This document shows positions 56,427 through 64,000 of a DNA stretch of 64,000 bases, one piece after another (positions within the stretch are counted from its first letter, which is position 1; each line of letters begins with the position of its first letter). The translations under genes and the position numbers were made by a program. Under the pieces are notes generated by a model, which worked only from the letters and a program-made list of their open reading frames with translations, did no database searches and had not been told where the DNA came from. The stretch is from Acidipropionibacterium virtanenii (lineage in GTDB: Bacteria > Actinomycetota > Actinomycetes > Propionibacteriales > Propionibacteriaceae), in assembly GCF_003325455.1 (NCBI RefSeq), contig NZ_CP025198.1:1240001-1304000 (forward strand). The letters are read 5' to 3'.

Positions 56427-56452
56427 GCCCCGCACCCATCAGGGTGCGGGGC
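56427..56452. terminator. Bidirectional terminator after ettA
   Basis: Perfect 11-bp stem GCCCCGCACCC / GGGTGCGGGGC with a 4-nt loop, between the convergent ettA and dehydrogenase genes. Confidence 0.8.
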
Positions 56453-56471
56453 GTTCACATACCCCCGCCAC

Positions 56472-59342
56472 TCAGGAGATGTGGGCCGCGAGCAGCTCTG
56501 CCAGGGTGAGGGCGCGGCGTCCGGCCAGGTCGGAGGTCTGACGCCGGCAGGAGAACCCGTCGGCCAGCACGATCGCGCCCGGCCCGGCCTGCTCGATGGC
56601 CGGCAGCAGGTCGTGCTCGGCCACCGCCACCGAGGTCTCGTAGTGGCCGATCTCCACCCCGAAGTTGCCGGCGTAGCCGCAGCACCCGCCGACCGTGACG
56701 ACGTCGGCCCCGGAGGCCTCCAGCAGCCGCTGGTCCGGGCCGAAGCCGAGGATCGAGGCGTGGTGGCAGTGGGGCTGGGCGACGACGGTGTGGCCGGCCA
56801 GGCTCGGCGGCGTCCATCCGGCGGCCTCCAGCATCTCGGCCATGGTGTGGACGTTCTTCGCGACGGTCTGTGTGCGCGGGTCGTCGCCGATCAGTTCGAG
56901 GGCGTCGGAGCGCCACACGGTGGTGCAGGAGGGCTCCAGGCCGACGATCGGGATGCCGGCCTCGGCCAGTGGGGCGAGCACGTCGAGAGCGGCCCGCAGC
57001 TTCTTCCTCGCACCGTCGAGCTGCCCGGTGGTGATCCAGGTGAGGCCGCAGCACACGTCGTCGGTGAGCACCTCGGGCCGGTAGCCGGCGTCGGCCAGCA
57101 CCGCCACCACGGCGCCCAGATCGCAGTCCTCGAGCATGTCGGAGAAGGAGTCCACCCAGATCGCCACTCGTCCGGCAGGAGCGTCGGTGCCGCGGCGTCC
57201 GGCCCGCACCGCCTCGGCAGCCGTCGTGGAGTGCTCGGCGTCCATCCCCTTGCGGGCCGCCCCGCCGACCCGGAAGGTCGGCAGCGGACGCCGCTGGTCC
57301 ACCCCCGCCACCCAGCGTCCCAGATGCTTGATGCCGGGCACCCCCAGCGCCGCATTCGTCACCCTCGCCAGACCGGGCACCGCCGCGATGAGCCGCTCCC
57401 AGCGCGGCAGCCAGCCCATCACGTAGTGGGAGCGGGGGCGCGGCCTGCCGCAGTACTTCTCGTGGAACACCCGGGACCGGTAGGTGGCCATGTCGATGCC
57501 GGTGGGGCAGTCGCGGGCGCACCCTTTGCAGGCCAGGCACAGGTCGAGGGCCCTGGCCACCTCGGGGGAGTCCCAGCCGTGCACCAGGGTGCCGTTGACC
57601 ATCTCCTGGAGCACCTTCGCCCGTCCCCGGGTGGAGTCCTTCTCGTCGTGGGTGGCCTGCCAGGAGGGGCACATCACCCCGCCGTTCGCGGAGTTCTCGG
57701 CGATGCACTTGCCCACCCCGGTGCACTGGTGGACGTCGTGGGCGAACCGCGGGTGGCTTCTGGTCAGCGGAGACCTGCGGGCCGCGTGCATCCGGATGTC
57801 GGCCTCCACCGGACGCGGATCGACGAGGACACCGGGATTGAGAATGTTCGCGGGATCGAAGATGTCCTTGACCTGCCCGAACAGGGAGATCGCGGCGGGG
57901 GAGTAGATGGCCGGCAGCAGGGCCGAGCGGGCCCGCCCGTCGCCGTGCTCCCCGGATGCCGAGCCGCCGTGGCGGGCCACCAGGGCGGCGGCGTCCTCCA
58001 CGAATGCGCGGTACTGCTCCGGGCCGTCGTCGGCGTCCAGGGGGTAGTCGATGCGGCAGTGCACGCACCCCTCCCCGAAGTGGCCGTAGGGCATGCCGTG
58101 CAGGCCGTGCTCGACCAGCAGGGCCTCGAAGTCGCGCAGGTAGGCGCCCAGGCCGGCGGGGGGCACGGCGGCGTCCTCCCAGCCCGCCCAGGCCAGCTTC
58201 TCCAGGCTGACGCCGGCCAGCCCGGCGCCGTCGGAGCGGATCTGCCACAGCGCGGAGGCCTCCTTCGGATCGGAGACCACCCGTCCCTCCAGGCACCCGG
58301 ATGCGGCGGTCATCTGCTCGGCCCGTGAGGCGACCTCGGCGGCGTCGTCGCCGCGCAGCTCCACGAACATCCAGCCGTCGCCGCGCGGCAGGTCGGGGAC
58401 TGCGGAGGGGCCCTTGGCCCGGGCCACGACGTCGACGATGCGACGGTCCATCCCCTCGCAGGCCACCGGGTGGAAGGGCAGCAGGGCTGTCACGGCGTCG
58501 GCCGCCTCGGCCATCGTCGGGTAGCCCAGCGCCACGGTGACCCCGTGCGGGGGGTCGGCGACGAGTCTGACCGTGGCGCGGGTCACCAGGCCCAGGGTGC
58601 CCTCGGTGCCGCAGATGAAGGCCGGCAGGTTGAACCCGTTCTCGGGGGCCAGGTGCTCCATCTGGTAACCGGAGACCTGCCGGGAGAAGGTGCCGAACTC
58701 GGTGCGGATGACGCCCAGATTGGCCGTCGCCAGATCGTGGAGATGAGACAGCCGCGGATCGTCGGTGCTACCGGCCGCCAGGCGGAGCGTCGTGCCCGCC
58801 GCGGTGAGCAGGTCGGCGTCCACGACGTTGTCGCAGGTGCGCCCGTAGCCCAGCGCCCTCGGGCCGCAGGCGTTGTTGCCGATCATCCCGCCGATGGTGC
58901 AGCGGGTCGACGTCGAGGGATCGGGGCCGAAGCGCAGCCCGTACGGCTTCCCGGCGGCCTGCAGGGCGGACTGGACGACGCCGGGATCGACGACGGCGGT
59001 GCGGGTCTCGGGGTCCAGGGAGTGGATGGTGTGCAGGTGCGCGGCCAGATCGATGACGAGCCCCTCGCCGACCGCATTGCCGGCGCAGCTGGTGCCCGCC
59101 CCCCGCCCTGTGATCGGCAGACCCGCCTGGGCGGCGGCACTCACCAGGGCCGCGACCTCCTCGACGCTGCGGGGGTGGGCCACGGCCCGCGGCACGACCC
59201 GGTAGATGGAGGCGTCGCTGGAGTACAGGGCGCGGGCGAGGGTGGAGTCGTCAAGGCAGTCGACCGCTCGGGAGTCGGTCCGGGAGAGGGCCGCCCTGAA
59301 GTCGTCGAGAAGACCGGTGCCGACAGTGGTGGGTGCGGACAT
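56472..59342 (-). CDS. FAD-binding and Fe-S-binding oxidoreductase (D-2-hydroxyacid dehydrogenase type)
   Basis: 956 residues from ATG 59342. A fusion of a GlcD-like half and a GlcF-like half. The FAD domain has LPITGRGAGTSCAGNAVG and TIGGMIGNNACGPRALGYG, and the C-terminal cap follows. Then come 4Fe-4S ligands CTGVGKCIAENSANGGVMCPSW and LCLACKGCARDCPTGIDM. Two CCG-type segments close it (DDVCCGLTW, GGCCGYAGNFG). This architecture is seen in D-lactate and D-2-hydroxyglutarate dehydrogenases that pass electrons to the membrane chain. Lactate use would suit a propionic-acid bacterium, but the substrate is not proven. Confidence 0.9.
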   Translation of the reverse strand: MSAPTTVGTGLLDDFRAALSRTDSRAVDCLDDSTLARALYSSDASIYRVVPRAVAHPRSVEEVAALVSAAAQAGLPITGRGAGTSCAGNAVGEGLVIDLAAHLHTIHSLDPETRTAVVDPGVVQSALQAAGKPYGLRFGPDPSTSTRCTIGGMIGNNACGPRALGYGRTCDNVVDADLLTAAGTTLRLAAGSTDDPRLSHLHDLATANLGVIRTEFGTFSRQVSGYQMEHLAPENGFNLPAFICGTEGTLGLVTRATVRLVADPPHGVTVALGYPTMAEAADAVTALLPFHPVACEGMDRRIVDVVARAKGPSAVPDLPRGDGWMFVELRGDDAAEVASRAEQMTAASGCLEGRVVSDPKEASALWQIRSDGAGLAGVSLEKLAWAGWEDAAVPPAGLGAYLRDFEALLVEHGLHGMPYGHFGEGCVHCRIDYPLDADDGPEQYRAFVEDAAALVARHGGSASGEHGDGRARSALLPAIYSPAAISLFGQVKDIFDPANILNPGVLVDPRPVEADIRMHAARRSPLTRSHPRFAHDVHQCTGVGKCIAENSANGGVMCPSWQATHDEKDSTRGRAKVLQEMVNGTLVHGWDSPEVARALDLCLACKGCARDCPTGIDMATYRSRVFHEKYCGRPRPRSHYVMGWLPRWERLIAAVPGLARVTNAALGVPGIKHLGRWVAGVDQRRPLPTFRVGGAARKGMDAEHSTTAAEAVRAGRRGTDAPAGRVAIWVDSFSDMLEDCDLGAVVAVLADAGYRPEVLTDDVCCGLTWITTGQLDGARKKLRAALDVLAPLAEAGIPIVGLEPSCTTVWRSDALELIGDDPRTQTVAKNVHTMAEMLEAAGWTPPSLAGHTVVAQPHCHHASILGFGPDQRLLEASGADVVTVGGCCGYAGNFGVEIGHYETSVAVAEHDLLPAIEQAGPGAIVLADGFSCRRQTSDLAGRRALTLAELLAAHIS

Positions 59343-59369
59343 GCCTGTCAGTCTGGCACGGCGTGCCAC

Positions 59370-59870
59370 TCAGTGATCAGGGGGACCGCTGGCCGGATCG
59401 GTGGCTGCGATGACGGCCGCCATGCTTCGGTCGATCACCATCAGGTCCTTGCGGCCGATGGCGTCGATGAAGGCCCTGCGTACCGCCCTGACGTGGTGGG
59501 CGGCGACGGATTCGATGAGCGCCATGCCCTCATCGGTGAGGACGGCCACGACACCGCGCCGGTCGTGGCTGGCTGTTCTGCGAAGCACCACGCCCTGACT
59601 CTCCATCCGCGAGACGGTGTGGGTGAGGCGGGAGCGTGAGAGGTGGACCTGGCCGGCGAGCTCGCCCATCCTCAGACGGTGGTCCTCGGCCTCCGAGAGG
59701 TGAACCAGGACGTCGTACTCGGCCAGATCGATCCCGTGAGGGCGCAGACCCTCGTCGAGGTACCGGTAGAGCTGTGCGGTGGCGACCAGCCATCGGCGCC
59801 AGACCTGCTGTTCCCCGCTGTCGAGCCAGGGCGTCGCCTCCTCGAGGTCGTTATTGGGCATGGCGTACAT
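59370..59870 (-). CDS. MarR-family transcriptional regulator
   Basis: 166 residues; ATG 59870 or 59861. IDLAEYDVLVHLSEAEDHRLRMGELAGQVHLSRSRLTHTVSRMESQGVVLRR and the wing SHDRRGVVAVLTDEG identify a MarR winged helix. It lies 27 bp upstream of the dehydrogenase gene in the same direction, so it probably regulates that operon. A longer frame to 59993 is low-complexity. Confidence 0.88.
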   Translation of the reverse strand: MYAMPNNDLEEATPWLDSGEQQVWRRWLVATAQLYRYLDEGLRPHGIDLAEYDVLVHLSEAEDHRLRMGELAGQVHLSRSRLTHTVSRMESQGVVLRRTASHDRRGVVAVLTDEGMALIESVAAHHVRAVRRAFIDAIGRKDLMVIDRSMAAVIAATDPASGPPDH

Positions 59871-60092
59871 GCTAGTGGGCGCGGGAACGGTCGCGCGTGG
59901 CCGGGCAGAGGGAAGACTTGGGGGACCGGGTTGGGCGGACCCTTCAAGCCGGGCGACGGGACGTTGTGAGAACCGGCCAGAGCTCGGTGCCATAGAGTCG
60001 GGACAGGTTGATGTGAGGTGACCGGAGCCCTGTCGATCGAACTGGTCCCGATGATCGGGCCGGATCCAACCGAGACGAAGAGGTGATCACCG

Positions 60093-61943
60093 GTGAGCCT
60101 GCAGAATGGCCTGACGGCCAGGTCGGCGCGCAATTTCGGGGCGCTGCTGGACCGGCAGGCCGATGAGCATCCCGACCGGATCGCCTTCCTCATCCCGCGG
60201 GGCGCCGACGACGAGGCGAACACCTGGGTGCCGATGACATTCGCCGAGTTCCGGCGTCAGGCCCACGCCGTGGCCGCGGGTCTGCTGGACCTGGGCCTGG
60301 AACGCGAGCAGCGGGCGGCGATCATGTCGGGCACCCGCACCGAGTGGATCGTCGCCGACATGGGCGTCTCCTGCGCCGGTGGGGCGACGACGACCGTCTA
60401 CCCCAACACGAATGCGGAGGAGACCTCCTACATCCTCACCGATTCCGACTCGCGAATCGTCTTCGTCGACACCGTCGAGCAGCTGAGGAAGATCCGCTCC
60501 CGATCCGAACTCGACGATCACGTTCGCGCGATCATCCTCTTCGACGGAGATGAGGGGGACGCCGGCGACGAGCGCGTCATGTCGATGGCCGATCTCATCG
60601 CGCGCGGCCGGCGTCGTCTGGCGGCCGAGCCCGATCTGGTGCGCCGGGTCATCGAGTCGATCGAACCGACGGATCTGGCCACTCTCATCTACACCTCCGG
60701 TACCACCGGCACCCCCAAGGGGGTTGAGATCGAACACCGGTCGTGGACCTATATGGGGGCTGCCTGGGAGTACAAGGACTTCATCCACGGCGACGACGTC
60801 CATCTGCTGTGGCTCCCGCTCTCCCACGCCTTCGGCAAGTGCCTGCTGGCGATCTGCATCCAGATCGGCGTCACCCAGGCGGTCGAGGGCCGCATACCGC
60901 GGCTGGTGCGCAGCATCGCGGAGGTGAAACCGGACGTGATGTGCGGGGTGCCGCGGATCTTCGAGAAGATCCGCGCCGGTGTCATGACTCGCGCACCCCA
61001 GGGCCGACTGCAGAGCCGGATCGCCCACTGGGCCTTCGCGGTCGGCCGCGACTCGCGTCCCTACCGGCTCCAGGGCCGGCCGATGCCGCCGATGTTGGCT
61101 GCGCGCTACCGGGTGGCCGACCGGCTGGTCTTCTCCACGCTGCGCAGGAGTCTCGGCGATGTGCGGTTCATGATCTCGGGTGGGGCCAAACTCTCCCCGC
61201 AGGTCCAGGAGTGGTTCTACTCGGCCGGGGTGCCGATCGTGGAGGGGTACGGTGCCACCGAGCTGTGCGCGGTGGCCTTCTTCTCCGAGCCGAGCACCAT
61301 CCGCTTCGGGACGGTCGGCCCGGTCTGCCCGGGTTGCGAGGCGAGGATCGCCGAGGACGGAGAAGTGCTGGTGAAGGGACCCATCGTGGCCCGTGGCTAC
61401 CACAACCTGCCCGAGAAGACGGCTGCCGCCTTCATCGACGGCTGGTACCGCACCGGTGACATCGGCGAGCTCGACGAGAACGACTGCCTGCACATCACTG
61501 ACCGCAAGACCGATCTCATCAAGACGTCCGGGGGCAAGTACGTGGCCCCGCAGAAGGTGGAGGCCGCGCTGATGGCCAACTGCCCCTACCTGTCCCAGGC
61601 GGTGGCGCTGGGGGAGGGCCACAAGTACATCGTGGCCCTGGTGACCCTGGATCCGGAGAAGCTGGCCCTGTGGGGTCGCCGTCACGGGTATCCGAGGGCC
61701 GGCTACGCCGAACTCGCCCGGATGCCCCAGGTGCATGACTCCATTCAGCGCTACGTGGACCGTGCGAACACCCATCTGGAGCGCTGGGAGACCGTCAAGC
61801 GATTCGCGATCCTCGACACCGAGCTCGACGACGAGGAGGGGATGGTCACGACCAGCCTCAAGGTGCGCAGGAATGTGGTCGACAACCGCTATCGTGGCCT
61901 GTGGGAGTCCTTGTACGACGCAGATGGGGATCCCAGAGGCTGA
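60093..61943 (+). CDS. Long-chain fatty acid-CoA ligase (AMP-forming), copy 1
   Basis: 616 residues from GTG 60093. Adenylation motifs: TLIYTSGTTGTPKGVEIEH (P-loop A3), VEGYGATELCAV (A5), GWYRTGDIGELDENDCLHITDRKTDLIKTSGGKYVAPQKVE (A7-A8). It resembles FadD15-type synthetases of actinobacteria. It activates fatty acids to acyl-CoA through acyl-AMP at the membrane face. It is followed 45 bp later by a close paralogue in the same direction, suggesting tandem duplication. Confidence 0.92.
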   Translation: MSLQNGLTARSARNFGALLDRQADEHPDRIAFLIPRGADDEANTWVPMTFAEFRRQAHAVAAGLLDLGLEREQRAAIMSGTRTEWIVADMGVSCAGGATTTVYPNTNAEETSYILTDSDSRIVFVDTVEQLRKIRSRSELDDHVRAIILFDGDEGDAGDERVMSMADLIARGRRRLAAEPDLVRRVIESIEPTDLATLIYTSGTTGTPKGVEIEHRSWTYMGAAWEYKDFIHGDDVHLLWLPLSHAFGKCLLAICIQIGVTQAVEGRIPRLVRSIAEVKPDVMCGVPRIFEKIRAGVMTRAPQGRLQSRIAHWAFAVGRDSRPYRLQGRPMPPMLAARYRVADRLVFSTLRRSLGDVRFMISGGAKLSPQVQEWFYSAGVPIVEGYGATELCAVAFFSEPSTIRFGTVGPVCPGCEARIAEDGEVLVKGPIVARGYHNLPEKTAAAFIDGWYRTGDIGELDENDCLHITDRKTDLIKTSGGKYVAPQKVEAALMANCPYLSQAVALGEGHKYIVALVTLDPEKLALWGRRHGYPRAGYAELARMPQVHDSIQRYVDRANTHLERWETVKRFAILDTELDDEEGMVTTSLKVRRNVVDNRYRGLWESLYDADGDPRG

Positions 61944-61988
61944 ACTCGAGAACTTCATGCGGCACCAGCGGGAAAGGGCGACCCACCA

Positions 61989-63905
61989 ATGACGACTGAC
62001 ACGCTTGCCGTTCGGGAGGAACTGCTGGCGCGCAGCGCGCGCAACCTCGGCGACATGCTCCGGCGACGGGTCGATCAGACCCCTGACGCGGTGGCCTTCT
62101 GGTATCCCGAGAACAAGACCTACGGGCCCGAGGAGTGGACCCCGGTCACCTGGAGCCAGATCCAGCAGGACAGCCACGAGGTGGCGGCCGGGCTGCTCGA
62201 TCTGGGCCTGGAACGCGAGCAGCGGGTGGCGATCTGCGCCGACACGACGCTGGACTGGATCCGCGTCGACCTGGGGATCGCCTGCGCCGGCGGGGCCACC
62301 ACCACCGTCTATGCCAACTCGAATCCCGAGGACGTCGAGTACATTCTCACCGCCTCGCAGTCGAGCATCTACGTCGCCCAGAACAGCGAGCAGGCCATCA
62401 AGGTGGTCGGTCGGCCCGCACTCGACGGGCTACTGCGCCACATCATCCTCGTCGACGACGACCGCCTCATCCAGGGGGCCCCGAACTCCCCTCGGCGCAC
62501 CGTGGCCGAGGACGACCGGGTGATGTCTCTGGCCGAGCTGCGCGAGCGGGGGTGGAAGCGCCGTCGTCGCGATCCTGGGTGCGTCCAGCGGGTCATCGAC
62601 GCCGTCACCCCGGCCTCCCTGTCCACCCTCATCTACACCTCGGGCACCACCGGGAAGCCCAAGGGGGTCGAGCTGCCGCACCGCGCCTGGACCTACATGG
62701 GCGTCGCGATGGAGTCCTGGGACCCTCTGGAGCCCGGCGACCTGCAGTACCTGTGGCTGCCGTTGGCCCACGTCTTCGGCAAGTGCCTGCTGGCGGTGCA
62801 GATCACCATCGGCTTCGCCTCGGCGGTCGACGGGCGGGTGGACCGCATCGTCACCGGGATGGGAGAGGTGCACCCCACCTTCATGTGCGGGGTGCCGCGG
62901 ATCTTCGAGAAGGTCCGCGCCAGGGTCATCACCGCAGGCGGCCTGGCGGGCCAGGTCTCCGCCTGGGCCTTCAAGGTGGGATCCGAGAGCGCCCCCTACC
63001 GACTGGAGGACCGGCCGATGCCCAAGGGGCTGGCGGTCCGCCAGCTCGTCGCGGAGAGGCTGGTCTTCTCCAAACTCAAGAAGACCATGGGCGGTCGGAT
63101 CAGGATGATGATCGCCGGCGGCGCCAAACTGTCGCCCCAGGTGCAGCGCTGGTTCTTCGCGGCAGGGATCCCCGTGGTGGAGGGCTACGGATCCACCGAG
63201 ACCTCGGCCATCGCCTTCTTCAACGTGCCCAAGAAGGGCCGCTTCGGGCCTCGCTTCGGCACCGTGGGCGCGGTGTGTCCCGGCGTCGAGGCGCAGATCG
63301 CCGAGGACGGCGAGGTGATGGTGCGCGGGCCGATCGTCGCCAACGGCTACCACGACGATCCGGAGCGGACCCGCAAGTCCTTCGAGGACGGCTGGTTCCA
63401 CACCGGCGATATCGGATACTTCGACGAGGCCGACCATCTGGTCGTGACCGATCGCAAGCGGGACATGATCAAGACCTCCGGAGGCAAGTACATCGCTCCC
63501 CAGCATGTGGAGTCGACGCTGATGGGCGCCTGCCCGTACCTGTCCCAGGCCGTCGTGGTGGGGGAGGGGCACAAGTACGCTGTCGCTCTGCTGACCCTGG
63601 ACCACGATTCCCTGATGGCGTGGGGATCGCGCCACGGCCGCCCCGAGAAGTCCTATGAGCAGCTCACCCAGGAGCCGGAGATCAGAGCCTCGATCCAGCG
63701 CTACGTCGATCGGGCCAACAGCCATCTGGAACGCTGGGAGACGGTCAAGAAATTCACCCTCCTCGATCACGAGCTCGACGGCGACCGGGGCCTGGTGACC
63801 GAGAATATGAAGGTGCGCCGGGGCAAGGTGATCGACGAGTACGCCGACCAGATCTCGGCGATGTACACCGACGAGCAGTCTGTGCCCTTCGACAAGGAGG
63901 ACTGA
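61989..63905 (+). CDS. Long-chain fatty acid-CoA ligase (AMP-forming), copy 2
   Basis: 638 residues. It has the same motif set as its neighbour: TLIYTSGTTGKPKGVELPH, VEGYGSTETSAI, GWFHTGDIGYFDEADHLVVTDRKRDMIKTSGGKYIAPQHVE. The shared opening LLARSARNLGDMLRRRVDQTPDAVAFWYP shows common descent, with divergence spread through the substrate-binding middle, so chain-length preference may differ. The stop overlaps the next start (TGATG), which couples it to a thioesterase. Confidence 0.92.
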   Translation: MTTDTLAVREELLARSARNLGDMLRRRVDQTPDAVAFWYPENKTYGPEEWTPVTWSQIQQDSHEVAAGLLDLGLEREQRVAICADTTLDWIRVDLGIACAGGATTTVYANSNPEDVEYILTASQSSIYVAQNSEQAIKVVGRPALDGLLRHIILVDDDRLIQGAPNSPRRTVAEDDRVMSLAELRERGWKRRRRDPGCVQRVIDAVTPASLSTLIYTSGTTGKPKGVELPHRAWTYMGVAMESWDPLEPGDLQYLWLPLAHVFGKCLLAVQITIGFASAVDGRVDRIVTGMGEVHPTFMCGVPRIFEKVRARVITAGGLAGQVSAWAFKVGSESAPYRLEDRPMPKGLAVRQLVAERLVFSKLKKTMGGRIRMMIAGGAKLSPQVQRWFFAAGIPVVEGYGSTETSAIAFFNVPKKGRFGPRFGTVGAVCPGVEAQIAEDGEVMVRGPIVANGYHDDPERTRKSFEDGWFHTGDIGYFDEADHLVVTDRKRDMIKTSGGKYIAPQHVESTLMGACPYLSQAVVVGEGHKYAVALLTLDHDSLMAWGSRHGRPEKSYEQLTQEPEIRASIQRYVDRANSHLERWETVKKFTLLDHELDGDRGLVTENMKVRRGKVIDEYADQISAMYTDEQSVPFDKED

Positions 63906-64000
63906 TGGCAGTATCCGCCGATGCGGAGCCGGGATCTTCAGCCCCGGTGGGGGTCCGTATCCCGCTGCGCTGGTCGGACATGGACTATCAGGGCCACGTC
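63905..64000 (+). CDS. Acyl-CoA thioesterase (hotdog fold), 5' end only
   Basis: Thirty-two codons before the window ends. After a short acidic leader the sequence VGVRIPLRWSDMDYQGHV is the start of a 4-hydroxybenzoyl-CoA thioesterase-like hotdog domain, in which the Asp of SDMDYQGHV is the expected catalytic residue. Its overlap with the acyl-CoA ligase gene suggests a shared role in acyl-CoA turnover. Confidence 0.75.
   Translation, partial: MAVSADAEPGSSAPVGVRIPLRWSDMDYQGHV

Overview
The window is a high-GC actinobacterial chromosome segment. Codon style, TTGTCCACA DnaA boxes, an ImuA'-ImuB-DnaE2 mutasome and a MurT start fit the Propionibacteriaceae (Acidipropionibacterium-like). That assignment is inference, because no rRNA or other marker gene is present.

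Left core (1-8.3 kb): a partial murT on the minus strand, a divergent SOS-mutagenesis cassette imuA'-imuB-dnaE2, and an APC amino-acid permease. CRISPR island (8.4-20.2 kb): a uvrA-like gene relic, then an array of 67 repeats and 66 spacers by my count, then a minus-strand operon cas6e - csb1 (cas7) - csb2 (cas5) - cas3. The operon mixes type I-G (formerly I-U) effector parts with a type I-E style Cas6e and I-E style repeats. It has no separate cas8 and no cas1, cas2 or cas4. Cas3 carries a helicase, a C-terminal HD domain and about 330 further residues that may stand in for the large subunit. A pair of inverted, degenerate CRISPR-repeat cores lies upstream of the operon.

Middle (20.2-43.8 kb): nitroreductase, CycA transporter, HAD-like protein, Pcm methyltransferase, a DJ-1/MarR/phosphotransferase operon, DUF3175, a CatB-like acetyltransferase, a three-gene DUF6361 - phospholipase D-like - helicase operon that looks like phage defence, TetR with two operators beside a wrecked target gene, Tag glycosylase, a small Pel-like exopolysaccharide cassette (PelG, PelF, glycoside hydrolase-like), and two regulator/enzyme pairs with visible operators. 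Two copies of a 61-nt palindrome-ended repeat sit in this part.

Decayed mobile region (43.9-51.4 kb): an MmyB-type regulator pseudogene, two degraded AbiE type IV toxin-antitoxin loci, fragments of resolvase-type helix-turn-helix genes, and a 2598-bp IS21-family element inserted in one abiEii gene with a 6-bp target duplication. Frameshifts cluster here, while long genes elsewhere are open.

Right core (51.4-64 kb): tRNA-His, oligoribonuclease, tRNA-Arg, a PrsW-like protease, a tandem repeat carrying three DnaA boxes before an ssb-like gene, EttA, a fused FAD/Fe-S dehydrogenase with a MarR regulator, two tandem long-chain acyl-CoA synthetases, and the start of a thioesterase.
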